In this document: positions 45,944 to 56,723 of the stretch, piece after piece
How the letters are laid out: every line of letters begins with the position of its first letter
Position numbering within the stretch: the stretch's first letter is position 1
Assembly (NCBI RefSeq): GCF_905171765.1
Contig: NC_053390.1
Coordinates: forward strand, 214,205,208 to 214,269,207
Origin: Bufo bufo
Lineage: Eukaryota; Chordata; Amphibia; Anura; Bufonidae
Reading direction: 5' to 3'
DNA: 64,000 bases
Made by a program: the position numbers and the translations under genes
The notes under the pieces: model-generated
Seen by the model: the letters and a program-made list of their open reading frames with translations, nothing else
Databases searched by the model: none
What the model was told of the DNA's origin: nothing

Positions 45944-46328
45944 ACCCCAACAAATGAACTCGCATAAAAGACAAAGGTAAAACTTAAAATCAACAATCTT
46001 TATTAAAGCACAAGACGAACTAGAGGGACATCTGGTAGTCGAAAGTAGAAACCACATTCAGGCTTGCGGCTAGATTACCTACACTGGGTTAGTCGGACAA
46101 AAATCCGCCCCATCCACACTTACCCTGACCATGTGACAAGTTATGGGTGTTTGAGTATAGGTAATCTAGCCGCAAGCCTGAATGCCATTTCTACTTTCAA
46201 TACTTTCAACCACCACATGTCCCCCTAGTTCCTTGTCTTGTGTTTTATGTGGATCTTACTTCATTTTTATGCTCTTTTTGGTAACCATAAAGATTGATGT
46301 ATTTTTTTTATGCGAGTTCATGTGTTGG
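45944..46328. mobile_element. Foldback element with about 150-bp arms
   Basis: CCAACAAATGAACTCGCAT on the left pairs with ATGCGAGTTCATGTGTTGG on the right. The inner arms pair through TTCAGGCTTGCGGCTAGATT and its complement. No clear target duplication; family unknown. Confidence 0.75.
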
Positions 46329-47120
46329 TGTTTCTTATTGTATTAGAATGCTAAGGCCTGTGCTGATGTTCACTGAGCCATGTGTTGGGCTCAGTTTCTG
46401 TATGTTAGTTTAACATCCATTACATAAATCTTAATGATGCATGATTCATTCAGTCACTGGCTACAACGAGGAAATAAAACTCGTAATTGTCCGTTGATGA
46501 GGTAAAAAGTTGGGTAGAGCTTGAGGAGTCAAATCAAAAACAGGTCTTGCAGGTTAGTCACTCCATGTGATCTTTATCACACGTAGAGTGGTAGTAGTCC
46601 CTACGTTAGCAGTTTGATCACAATTCGGGTTCTGATTTTGGGACTAAATCAGGCACAATGCAGTACACCTTGTGTCCCGATCTGCATGCAGCTCACCGCT
46701 AATTGCCAGGCCACGCCTGTACATGCTGTTTGTTTCAAAATGGCAATTAGCGTTGAGCTGCATGTGAGTCATGCTGCCAGGACCCATCATTTATGAGCAA
46801 CCTAATGGAGGACGGGACAGACCTCCGGACATGTCTGATTTGTTAAATTCACCAACAAATAACTGTTCTGGGGAATCTTTAATTAAAATTCTGTGGGGCT
46901 AATTCTGTAGATGGCGTAAACTTGGACAGGTTGTCTAGGCCTGGACCCGATTTATCACAGGGGCTCAGGTTGGATCAGAACTCTGGAACAGGGATAGACC
47001 GTTTTAGCTAACTTTATATCAACTATTTGGAATTGTCGAGCAAGTTTGGCATTCAGTATAACACATTAGGCCATGACCCTTTCCTGAAAAGTCACACCGC
47101 TGCTGGATTGCAGGGTGGTC
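46329..47120. other. Intron 7 stretch with no identified feature
   Basis: A weak dyad (GCATGCAGCTCACCGCTAAT against ATTAGCGTTGAGCTGCATGT) at 46682-46767 suggests a decayed foldback repeat. Nothing else. Confidence 0.4.
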
Positions 47121-47124
47121 ATAA

Positions 47125-47445
47125 CGCCTGGAAAGGTCATCATTATCTGATCGTGGGGGGCCAACACCTGGGACCCCCGCCGATCAGATGTTTGAGAAGG
47201 CACTGGCGCTCCTATGAGCACCGTACATTCTATAGTAGCTGTGTTTGGTATCGCAGCTCAGCCCCATTCACTTCTATGGGGCTGAGCTGCGCCTAGGCCA
47301 CATGACAGATGAACGTGTCGTCACTGGCATAGGGAAAGCCGCAAGAAGGCCATGGCATTACTGTAGCTGATGAGCAGGGATCCCAAGCGGCAGACCCCCA
47401 CCGATCAGATACTGATTAACTATCCAGATGATAGGTCATCGCTAT
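47125..47445. mobile_element. Degraded MITE of the 21192 family
   Basis: AAAGGTCATCATTATCTGAT on the left and GATAGGTCATCGCTATTTAT on the right frame the core CACCTGGGACCCCCGCCGAT. Termini have decayed. Confidence 0.6.
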
Positions 47446-47489
47446 TTATGAGAAGCTATTACTTAACCTTTTTTCTTTTCATTTTACAG

Positions 47490-47593
47490 ATATCTTCTCT
47501 TCCAAATCGCTGTCATCCACCTTATTCGGCTCTTCCTCTTCTGTGCCTGCCGTTCCACTGCCTGACCCTGCGTTGCGTTCCTGTAATCAGGCG
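47490..47593 (+). CDS. MLXIP: MLXIP exon 8 (residues 298-332)
   Basis: Acceptor TTTACAG and donor GCG|GTAAGA. It completes an Asp codon and encodes DIFSSKSLSSTLFGSSSS and then a Pro/Val-rich stretch. This matches the DLFSSSRSIFGS segment of mammalian MondoA at the start of the low-complexity middle. Phase 0 at its end. Intron 8 after it is 321 bp with no repeat that I recognise. Confidence 0.92.
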
Positions 47594-47914
47594 GTAAGAT
47601 GCCCTTTATTGGTATTTTACTCCTTCAAGCATTTAGGTGTCTGTATGTAGGGGAGGCTTGCTTTATTCAGTAAATGAGTTGTACATGTTCAGTGCTTATG
47701 CACACGAGCGCGATCAGCCCAAGAAACACGGTCCGTGTGTCTGCCGGATCTCCCCGGCGGACTGTATCATAATGTTTTATGTTGCAGTCAGTTTATATCT
47801 GATCGTGTGTCTCTTGTACTGAACTGTGAGTCTGCTGGAAACGGTTTTTGTTGTGCTGCAGGATATTAGTGCAGTATTGAATTTTGTAGTACTCACCAAA
47901 CCTATCTCTTACAG

Positions 47915-48497
47915 CCTTCTATTTTGCCATCAAGCACGCTGGCACCAGTGAATCTTGATGAGGAGTTAATCCCGTCCCCAGGTCCTCCTTCCATCCTTCC
48001 TCGAGTACCTGAAGTGAGAAGAGGGCGAGCATCCAGTCTAGGCAGCATCGCTGCTGTCAACGGGCCAGTCAAGTTTAACTCAGAGACTGCTATAAGCAGC
48101 CAGCACGGTTTTGTCCCTGTCTTTTCCCCTCCAGTGACGATCTTCCAAACCCCTGCTGCTCCACCAACCGTGCCTCCAAATCGTCGCCTGACACCCCTGC
48201 CTTCCTTTGTTAACCCAGACAGTGAGAAGTTCTCCCTGTGTAACTCCTCAGTAATCACGCACACGGCCTCTGCTACACTTGCTCATAATCCTTCTGCAAC
48301 TACCTTCAGCCAGAGCCAGAACCTCATTCTTGCTACTCAGCAACAAGTGCCTTGCAACATTTCAGGGGTTGCGCAGCAAAATGCCCCTCATTCTAATACA
48401 TACTTTACTATCTCCAACTCCGGAGCCAAGAAAAAGCAGCCTCAGAAAATTGTACCTGCTCCCCAGCCAGAGACTGTGTCCTTGCTATTTACTCCTG
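47915..48497 (+). CDS. MLXIP: MLXIP exon 9 (residues 333-526), largest exon
   Basis: A 583-base exon with acceptor CTTACAG and donor G|GTAAGA. It encodes 194 codons of the Pro/Ser/Thr-rich central region. The family-diagnostic block VITHTASATLAHNPSATTF lies near the middle, and KKKQPQKIVPAPQPETVSL near the end. It corresponds to the proline-rich middle of mammalian MondoA, whose function is poorly defined. The first half aligns weakly with what I recall of mammals, while the last third aligns well. No upstream ATG in frame is needed because the exon is internal. Confidence 0.94.
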
Positions 48498-48617
48498 GTA
48501 AGATTATATAAGGCAGTGTGTCGATAAATCTTCATGAAAATCAGGATTTGTGGCAGAATGAACATGTCTTGCACAAACGTCACCTTATTTTCAGGCTTTT
48601 TTTTTTTTTTACCTTAA

Positions 48618-48867
48618 GGCTCCATTCACCCGTCCGTGGTGTGTTGCGGACCAGCAAATTGCGGATCCGCAACACACCCGCCCGGCACCTCTATAGAAAT
48701 GCCTATTCTCCTATTCTTGTCCGCAGCTGCGGACAGGAATAGGACATGTTCTATCTTTTGCGGAGCTGCGGATCCGAAGACACTGTGTGCTGTCCGCATC
48801 CATTCCGTCCCCATAGAAAATGAATGGGTCCGCACCCGGACCCATTTGTGGACGTGTGAATGGAACC
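48618..48867. mobile_element. PIF/Harbinger-like MITE, TAA target
   Basis: Termini GGCTCCATTCACCCGTCCG and GACGTGTGAATGGAACC, flanked by TAA (48615-48617 and 48868-48870). The interior has TTGCGGATCCGCAA and TTGTCCGCAGCTGCGGACAG hairpins. Confidence 0.82.
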
Positions 48868-48870
48868 TAA

Positions 48871-50389
48871 TACTGCTTGCCTTCAGTGTGTGTTGGAACA
48901 TCACCCACAGTCAAAATTGTACATGTAGTTAGCTGGAAGTCGACTGGGTTGTTTTAGGTCCCTACCTAGTAAGGTGATAGGGTTGGGAAAAAAAACATTT
49001 CTCCTACAATGTTGAATGCACCCCCCATCTCCAGAAGCCGATATTTCTATCTAAGAAGGAAAAATTATTTTGGCTCCAAATAATTGCAAATTTACACGGG
49101 CTGATTATTGGTAACAAAGGTTTGTATGCCTGTTCATGTTTATGTAGCACATTAAATCATGCTGTGTGACCAGCGATCTGCTGTCCAGAAACAATGAATC
49201 TGTATGAGCATGAGCGATTGCAGCTGCTGTCCCCATAAAGTGGAAGTGATTGCGGAGTGTAAATACACCTCTTAACCTACACTGATGAGGCAGATATCAG
49301 GAAGGAACGGTCCTTTCCAGATAATTGCATGCTCAACAATATTCCATGCATGACAATGTTTTTTCCCTGCGGAATTTCAGCGCGGACACAGATGCCAAAA
49401 TTCTAACAATGGCCAAGTGATTTCTACATATGGCTCTTTTCAATGGGAGGCAGCACTGAAGATCACAGAATGGCAGTTTAAAGCTAAAACCGCACCGAGA
49501 ATGGTCATTAAGGGTGTCCATGCCAAAATGTCTTTAAAATAATTCCTGTTGTTCCACGTGTCCTGGTAAAAGCATTTGTGTAAATGGCAGCTTCGTTAGT
49601 AGCCCCCATTCTAGTTTAGGTGTTCAGTAGATATCCTCAACTGTAATTGTGATGATCACCTAGAGGGAATGGTCTCAATCCCATATCACAATTTAAAAAT
49701 AAAGAACCAGTGGAAATGGTTTTTATCAAGCTGAAAGTAAACGGGGACCCCTAGTGGTAGATGCGATAACAGCCGGATTTCGTATTATGACATGGAGACG
49801 GTAAGAGAGTGATGGTGTCGGGCCTAGGGTAAAGACTTTCACGCAGTCTACAATACAGTAACTGTTAAGAGGAGATCTTCAATGCAGTTTTATGCCATGA
49901 GATAGTGTGTGGTTTTTTTTTTTTTTTTTCAGTAGATCCAAGCTCTCCCCCTCACTTCCTCAGTCTTCCTCTGTCTTGCATGTAAAGTAGTTCTTGTGGA
50001 TACTTTACTAGCCCCGTTGGTCAGGGCCAGACTGGGAACTTAAAGTGGCCTTTGGATAAATGTAAAATTGGCCCCTTGTTGTTAGTGGGTCCAAATTGAA
50101 ACGAGGAAGAGCAACACATGTAGGCAAGGTCAGCAATACCATATTGAGGCACAAAATACCTCAGCGGAGCCAAATACCTTGATGCAAGACAATAAACTGC
50201 TCCAGCCGCATCAGAAACGGAAGTGCAGTACAAAATCCCTCCTCAGAGGCTGTCCCTCTGTGTTGCCAGCGCCAGATGCCATGTTTTTTCCTCCTACTCT
50301 AGTTGCCTCAGGATGGGAATATAATTGAATTCAGAAATCAGGGGGGGTATCTGTGGTCGCATAACTACTTGACTCCCCAGCGTCAATTA
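48871..50389. other. Intron 9 stretch with weak repeat traces
   Basis: 49140-49330 resembles the 38459 repeat. A poly-T tract lies at 49912-49929. Otherwise nothing is identified. Confidence 0.4.
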
Positions 50390-50830
50390 AAATGGTTGTC
50401 CACATTCAGAGCTAAACCCGTACACACCCCGAATTTCACCCAAGCAGCAATTTCACGCTCCGATGCTCTCCCTTACCCTACGCTGAATCGCGCAGGCAAA
50501 GGCATTTTATGGAGTTCCAGTTACATATCAGGCTCTCCATAAGGACTGCTAGGCTCTGATGGGCGGGCTTTAGCGTTGCACTAGCCTGTAAAACAGATAG
50601 GGCAGCGCTAAAGCCCGCCCATCAGAGCTGGTAGCTTCACCAGGAACACTGGTAGGCAGGAGCCTCCGCCCAGCAGTGTGTTATAAACAAAAAAGCCCTT
50701 GCCCCGTGCGATCCAGCGCAGGGCAAGGAAGAGCATGAAATGCTCCGATGCTCATAACAGGGGGCTGCCTGGATGAAATTCTGGGTATGTCCAGATTCAG
50801 CTCTGAACCCTCGCACTTACTGTCACAAGT
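50390..50830. mobile_element. Foldback MITE
   Basis: Nested arms: GGCTCTGATGGGCGGGCTTT pairs with AAAGCCCGCCCATCAGAGCT, and further out TACCCTACGCTGAATCGC pairs loosely with GCGATCCAGCGCAGGGCA. Outer ends near TGTCCACATTCAGAGC and its complement. No target duplication resolved. Confidence 0.65.
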
Positions 50831-51137
50831 GCAGGTTTAAACCGTCGCCGGGAATTGGTGTTTTAAACCTGCCCTGAGATTCTGACTCCCACCAATCTAA
50901 TATCGATAGCATATTCTAGTAAAAAGGACTGTAAGCAGAGATCTTGTGAACCTGTCAGGAATTGATACAGAAAGTATATTTGAATATTGTATGATCTTTT
51001 TGTTGTATGAAGAATAACGTTTATGTGGTGAAAGTGTTATAGCCCTTTGAGTATAGTAATCGTCTATCATCACCCTTGTCCTATGGGTACAGTAGGTATT
51101 GCATGGCCTGAATTCTGACTGTTCCTGTCTCTTTCAG

Positions 51138-51259
51138 CACACTTTTCAGGTCAAACTCAAGCTGTGATCGTATCTCCTGCCTCCCTCAAGACAGACACCT
51201 TAATAGCACCAAGAATCACGCAGTCCAGTGTTGTCATCGCACCAGCTGGACTTTCAGGA
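51138..51259 (+). CDS. MLXIP: MLXIP exon 10 (residues 527-567)
   Basis: Acceptor CTTTCAG and donor GGA|GTAAGA. It completes the split Ala codon and encodes 40 codons including FSGQTQAVIV and QSSVVIAPAGLSG, which match the FSGQPQAVIM and SNVVIAPAA blocks of mammalian MondoA. Phase 0 at its end. The intron that follows is almost wholly transposon-derived. Confidence 0.93.
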
Positions 51260-51624
51260 GTAAGACACTGTTGGCTTTTACCATTACTTGCATTACCTGT
51301 TCATGTAAATGGACAATGTGGAGGAATATTCACGACTTTTTTTTTTTTCTGTAAAACCCTCTATGGTAGCTGGTTCATGTGGAAATGTTTTAGGTGGAAA
51401 AAATGCTGCAAAGTAAGAATGCTTTCAAAAATTGTGTTAACGGTTTACATTCCATCAGTGAACAAAATGCAAAGTAAATGAACAAAAGAGAAATATAGAT
51501 TAAATGTTTGGTGTGACTACCCTTTGCCTTCAGAACAGCATCAGATCTTCTAAGTTGTTCCAAACATCTTGGAAGACTAACCACAGATCTTCTGTGGATG
51601 TAGGCTTGCTCCAATCCTTCGGTC

Positions 51625-52213
51625 TTATGTAATCCAAGACAGACTCGATGCTAAGATCAGGGCTCTGCAAGGGCACATCGTCACTTCCAGGACTTGTTCT
51701 TCTTTATGCTGAAGATAGTTCTTAATCACATTGGCTGTACGTTTGGAGTCATTGTCCTGCTGCAGAATAAATTTGGAGCAAGTCAGATGGTACTTCATTT
51801 GGATAAGTATCTGCCTGTATTTCTCAGCATCGAGGACACCATTAATCCTGACCAAATACCCAACTCCATTTGTTGACATGCAGTCCCAAACTTGCAAGGA
51901 GCCTCCACCATACTTCACTGTTGCCTGCAGACTTAAATTACTGTACCACTTTCCAGGGTGGCGAACAAACTGCCATCTGTTATATATCAATATTTCAAAA
52001 ATTCCTTTGTTTTCATGCATAGTTGAGTCGTTTGGTCTTTTTTGCTGCATCTGTTTCATGAAGACCACTTCTGCCCAGACTTCTCCATACAGTAGATGGG
52101 TGTACATGGGTCCCCCTGGTTTTTGCCAGCACTGAGCTGATGGCTGGGCTGGACATCTTCTGATTTCGAAAGGAAGTAAGCATGATGTCTCTTTCGTCTG
52201 CTGTTTTCAGCAA
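51625..52213 (-). pseudogene. Tc1-like transposase remnant, minus-strand half
   Basis: Reading leftwards from 52213: TADERDIMLTSFRNQKMSS (helix-turn-helix), STVWRSLGRSGLH, then after a gap MHENKGIFEILIYNRW, CMSTNGVGYLVRINGVLDAE and QQDNDSKRTANVIKNYL with the second catalytic Asp. Frameshifts separate the blocks, and the WSDE segment with the first Asp is not recognisable. Confidence 0.85.
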
Positions 52214-53102
52214 ATGGAGTTGGGAATTTAGACAGGATTAATGGTGTCCTCAATGCTGAGAAATACAGGCAGATTCTTGTCCATCTTGCAGTACCATCAG
52301 GGAGACATCTGATTGTCTCCAAACTTATTCTGCAGCAGGACAACCATGCCAAAAATACAGCCAATGTAATTAAAGGGATTCTGTCATGAGATTTTACCCC
52401 CATAACCTAAACATATGCTCATGTCCGGAGTAATAATAAGAATCCTAAGCTGGCATTATTAAACCTCACTGTAGCTCTATTTGCACAGAAAACAGGTTTT
52501 TATAACCTGTTAATCACTCACTTAAGGTGCCCAAGGGGAGGTCCGTTAATACAGGGTGCCTGGCTGCACCCCTCGCCGTCCGGTGCCCAGCGCTGCCTTC
52601 CCTAGCTCAGCTCCGCCGCCGCAATCCTACCCGTCGCTCTGCCAGATCCCGCGCCTGCGCACTAGGCTCAGCCTGATGCGCCGCGGACTCTTGGCAGCGG
52701 CTTCGTTGAGCGAAGTGCGCATGCGCCGGCTGAGTGATTGACAGGTTATAAAAACCTGTTATTTGTGCAAATGGAGCCACAGTGAAGTTTAATAATGCCA
52801 GCTTAGGATTCTTATTATTACTCCGGACATGAGCATATGTTTAGGTTATAGGGGTAAAATCTCATGACAGAATCCCTTTTAAGAACTATCGTAAGTGTAA
52901 GAACAAGGAGTCCTCGAAGTGATGATATGGACCCCACAGAGCCTTAATCTCAGTATCATAGAGTCTGTCTGGGATTACATGAAGCAACAGAAGGATTTGA
53001 ACAAGCCTACATCCACAGAGGATCTGTGGTTCGTTCTCCAAAATGTCTGGAACAATCTCACTGCTGGGTTCGTTCAAAAACTGTGTTCTAGTCAGTGTAC
53101 CT
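52211..53102 (+). pseudogene. Tc1-like transposase remnant, plus-strand half
   Basis: From NGVGNLDRINGVLNAEKYRQ through LQQDNHAKNTANVIK it is interrupted by the TTAA MITE at 52374-52878. It resumes NYRKCKNKESSKXXIWTPQ-like and then SLNLSIIESVWDYMKQQKD, where the family has PDLNPIE. The Glu is present. It lacks the N-terminal half. Confidence 0.8.
52374..52878. mobile_element. TTAA-flanked foldback MITE inside a Tc1 transposase
   Basis: Termini AGGGATTCTGTCATGAG and CTCATGACAGAATCCCTT, with TTAA at 52370-52373 and 52879-52882. The arms are nearly perfect over at least 100 bp. Removing it with one TTAA restores the transposase reading ANVIKNY, matching the other half of the pair, which proves the TTAA duplication. 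Confidence 0.93.
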
Positions 53103-53351
53103 AGAAAAGTTGATGCCATTTTGAGGGCATTGAAGGGTGGTCACACCAAATATTGATTTGATTTAGTTTTCTCTTTTGTTCATTCGCTTTGCATTTTCTT
53201 CACTGATAAAAAAATAAATATTTAACACTTCTATTTTTAAAGCATTCTTAAATTTCTGCATTCGTTCCACACCTGCCTAAAACTTTTGCTCAGTATTGTA
53301 TGACAGCTGGTTGTAGAACACCATATCCACTACTATATCTCCATCTAACAG

Positions 53352-53526
53352 GCCTCTGGAATGCCAGAGTTTCATGGGAGTATTCTTGTTGGACCATCTA
53401 AGCAATCCCAGGGCAACCAGAAGTCCCAGTCTGCTGTTTCTCGACTCTTTCCTAGTCCAAGTCAAGAGAACGTAGTGAAGAGAGAGATGACCCCCTTACA
53501 GAACTGCAGCACCTCACCTTCATCCT
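53352..53526 (+). CDS. MLXIP: MLXIP exon 11 (residues 568-625)
   Basis: Acceptor TCTAACAG and donor T|GTGAGC. It encodes 58 codons including MPEFHGSILV and SAVSRLFPS, both conserved in MondoA, then a Ser/Pro tail. The frame continues past the donor for about 60 codons, so retention of intron 11 would give an early stop. I chose the GTGAGC donor because it alone gives the phase that rebuilds the SYRDCQNS block with exon 12. Confidence 0.9.
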
Positions 53527-53921
53527 GTGAGCTCAGGAGAATACACCATGCTATGATGTATTTAATTGCAATATATCCGTTATTTGTCTGTTTATTCGTT
53601 GTCCATTTAGTTTTGATAGACCTCTTAACTCAGACATTGGTGGATTATGTAAGTGTATGCGTGGATTTAAGTAAAATATATAGATACACAGCTGGGTGTT
53701 CTTATCCTGTGTTTTGAACATTAGCACCGTTGAGGTTCTGTTACCCAAAAATGCTGTGCAATCAGCATGTTATAGAGCAGGAGAAGCTGAGCGGATTGAT
53801 GGATAGTTTTGTGGGAAAGATTCAATAAAACTTTTAATTTGTACATTTAGATCTCTGCTATTTCTGATTTCATTGAATACGGGGGAGGTGTTTTCAGTGA
53901 TTGATAGCATTGTCTGTGTAA

Positions 53922-54475
53922 GGCTACTTTCACACTTGCGGCAGAGTGATCCGGCAAGCAGCTCCGTCGCCAGAACTGCCTGCCGGATCCCGCAATCTGC
54001 ATGCAAACAGACAGCATTTGTAGACCGATGCGGATCCTGCTAACAAATGCATTGCAAGAACGGATCCGTCTGTCCGTTTGTCATACGGACAAACGGATCC
54101 GTTTAAAAAATAAAAAAAATAAAAAAATCACTTTTTTTTTTTTAAAGGTCTGTGCATGCGCAGATCGGAAGGCCGGATCCGGCATTGCAGTATTTTTAAT
54201 GCACTAATACTTTGCTATGGAAAAAAATGCCGGATCCGGCAGTCAGGCAAGTGTTAAGTTTTTTTTTTGGCCAGAGATAAAACTGTAGCATGCTGCGGTA
54301 TTATCTCCGTCCTGAACAGTCAAAAAGACTGAACTGAAGACGTCCTGATGCATCCTGAACGGATTGCTCTCCATTCAGAATGCATGGGGGTAAAACTGAT
54401 CAGTTCTTTTTCGGTATCGAGCCCCTAGGACGGAACTCTATGCCGGAAAAGAAAAACGCAAGTGTGAAAGTACCC
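53922..54475. mobile_element. PIF/Harbinger-like MITE, TAA target, copy A of a pair
   Basis: Termini GGCTACTTTCACACTTGCGG and CGCAAGTGTGAAAGTACCC, flanked by TAA (53919-53921 and 54476-54478). Confidence 0.88.
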
Positions 54476-54478
54476 TAA

Positions 54479-55238
54479 GGGCTCTTTCACACTTGCGTTC
54501 TTGTCTTCCGGCATAGAGTTCTATCGTCGGGGCTCTATGCCGGAAGAATCCTGATCAGGATTATCCTAATGCATTCTGAATGGAGAGAAATCCGTTCAGG
54601 ATGCATCAGGATGTCTTCAGTTCCGGAACGGAACGTTTTTTGGCCGGAGAAAATACCGCAGCATGCTGCGCTTTTTGCTCCGGCCAAAAATCCGGAACAC
54701 TTGCCGCAAGGCCGGATCCGGAATTAATGCCCATTGAAAGGCATTGATCCGGATCCGGCCTTAAGCTAAACGTCGTTTCGGCGCATTGCCGGACCCGACA
54801 TTTGGCTTTTTCTGAATGGTTACCATGGCTGCCGGGACGCTAAAGTCCTGGCAGCCATGGTAAAGTGTAGCGGGGAGCGGGGGAGCAGTATACTTGCCGT
54901 CCGTGCGGCTCCCGGGGCGCTCCAGAGTGACGTCAGGGCGCCCCACGCGCATGGATCACGTGATCGCATGGACACGTCATTCATGCGCATGGGGCGCTCT
55001 GACGTCATTCTGGAGCGCCCCGGGAGCCGCACAGACTGTAAGTATACTGCTCCCCCGCTCCCACTATGGCAACCAGGACTTTAATAGCGTCCTGGGTGCC
55101 ATAGTAACACTGAACGCATTTGGAAGACGGTTCCGTCTTCAAATGCTTTCAGTACACTTGCGTTTTTCCGGATCCGGAGTGTAATTCCGGCAAGTGGAGT
55201 ACATGCCGGATCCGGACAACGCAAGTGTGAAAGAGGCC
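54479..55238. mobile_element. PIF/Harbinger-like MITE, TAA target, copy B of a pair
   Basis: Termini GGGCTCTTTCACACTTGCGT and ACGCAAGTGTGAAAGAGGCC, flanked by TAA 54476-54478 (shared with copy A) and 55239-55241. It contains a GC-rich palindrome at about 54877-55055 centred on ATCACGTGAT, with TGACGTCA-type words in each arm. Confidence 0.88.
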
Positions 55239-55480
55239 TAAGTGTGTATACACTGATATACAGGGGGGTTATGGAGGTGTTATCAGTGACTGACAGCTAT
55301 CTGTGTTTACACATTTACACACACAATACCATCACTCATTGAAAAGAAATTTACATTTATAACTTACAAGTTTAGCTTAAATGTTTTCCAGAGAGCTTTG
55401 TCAATCTGCTCAGCTTCTCCTGCTCTATAACATGATCCCTGCAGATTACACTACGTTCCGTGTTGTCGGGTTCCCTTTAA

Positions 55481-56182
55481 TGTAATGTGTTCTTAGCTTC
55501 CAGTTGGTAATAATGGATTTAGTTTAAAGTCTAATTACTCTGATGTCACCCAAAATCCTACTCTGTATGCCACAGACACAGGAGTCCAGGAGGCTAAGGT
55601 ATTATGCACAACACACAAAGTTGGGTTCCTTTCCTACCGGCCAATTGCAGGCTGGTATGAGTGCTGATTGATGATAGTCAATCGGTGCTCGTTTAAAGTA
55701 CCTTACCAGTCTGTTACAAAGTGAACCATAATTATAGTGAGATTGCAGATTGTCGGCAGTGCATCCCATATTCACACAGGGCAATACGTTGCCAACCAAC
55801 AACATTTAATGCCCCATGAAAATGTTCTCACCTGACAAACTAGAATTCTTATGAAAGTTAATTCACGATAATTGACCCCATCGTCTGCATGTGTAAAAGG
55901 GCCCTTAGTTACATAGGGAAATAAATGTGCAAGAGCATGTACTTCAGTCACAGCAGACAATAGACCACATCGCATATGTGGATATATAGCCAGGAAGCGA
56001 AGGTATGTGCAATTGTTTGGTAGGGTTCGCACATTTGCTGCCACATAGGGGGAAACACTACTCACCAGTGATCTCCTCTACCTGCGGGGACACTAAATTC
56101 TTCTTAGACTTGAACTGATAATTTGGTTTTGTATCTGCCTGTACATTTTATTTTTATCACTAACTGTATTTTGTGTTTCAAG
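55481..56182. other. Intron 11 remainder
   Basis: 55600-55910 has words of the 38459/28370 repeats (TAAAAGGGCCCTTAG near 55895). Nothing else is identified. Confidence 0.4.
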
Positions 56183-56295
56183 ACCGAGATTGTCAGAATT
56201 CAAGGCAAGGATCACCGTGTGCATCTGAACACAGCCTCAGTCCACCGCATAGCTCAGGAAAAAACACTGCTGACCAACAAAGCTCTGCACTCAAG
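56183..56295 (+). CDS. MLXIP: MLXIP exon 12 (residues 626-663)
   Basis: Acceptor GTTTCAAG and donor AAG|GTATAG. It completes a Tyr codon and encodes 37 codons: RDCQNSRQGSPCASEHS, then a Ser-rich linker ending ALK just before the bHLH. The family block RDCPNSGQASPCASEQS of mammals supports the frame. The acceptor is CAAG, less typical than the others. Confidence 0.9.
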
Positions 56296-56723
56296 GTATA
56301 GTAGCAACCCAGAAAGGTTGATATTTCATAGCGTATTTGCCTGCTTTCAGTGCATTGTGAACCCTGGATTTTCATATACTGTAACCATCAAATATACATT
56401 CAGTGGTATGCGGGGTTATTCGTTGTATAATGAAGTTATATAATTATCATGATCTGCCTGCAGTCATTAGTTATTTAGGGCATACAAATCTGCCAATTTT
56501 TGTGATATTTACAGACAGAAGTACATAACTGTACTGTAAAGGCCAATTTACATGGGCCAATGGTCTGATGAATAAAGGTTCCTAAGAATGCTCGTTGCTG
56601 TTGTTTGCCACTTGTAAACTTTATTTTTTATTTTTTTACTGTTCACAATGTTCAGCCATAACATTAAACCACTGCCTAATGTTGTGTAGATCCCACTTCT
56701 GCCGTCAAAACAGCTCTCACCCG

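Larger units (their letters stand above)
51386..53300. mobile_element. Two Tc1-like copies head to head, filling intron 10
   Basis: The left half (51386-52213) carries transposase on the minus strand. The right half (about 52211-53300, minus the insertion at 52374-52878) carries the C-terminal half of the same transposase on the + strand. Both have their 3' ends outward: TGAACAAAATGCAAAGTAAA on the left corresponds to the complement of GCTTTGCATTTTCTTCACTG on the right. The right TIR TTTTGCTCAGTATTGTA is intact, the left one degraded. Confidence 0.85.
53764..55480. mobile_element. Foldback MITE split by two Harbinger-like MITEs
   Basis: Arms CATGTTATAGAGCAGGAGAA (53766 on) and its complement ending 55434 continue inward with lower similarity. 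The right end reaches GGGTTCCCTTTAA. The middle is occupied by 53922-55238. Confidence 0.7.

Noticed and set aside
53527..53717. Continuation of MLXIP exon 11 past the donor
   Set aside because: The extra residues are hydrophobic and unlike MondoA. The GTGAGC donor at 53527 rebuilds a conserved block with exon 12 in the right phase.
54951..54966. CACGTG E-box as a MondoA autoregulatory carbohydrate response element
   Set aside because: A carbohydrate response element needs two E-box-like halves 5 bp apart. Only one is present, at the centre of a MITE palindrome, so it is probably incidental.
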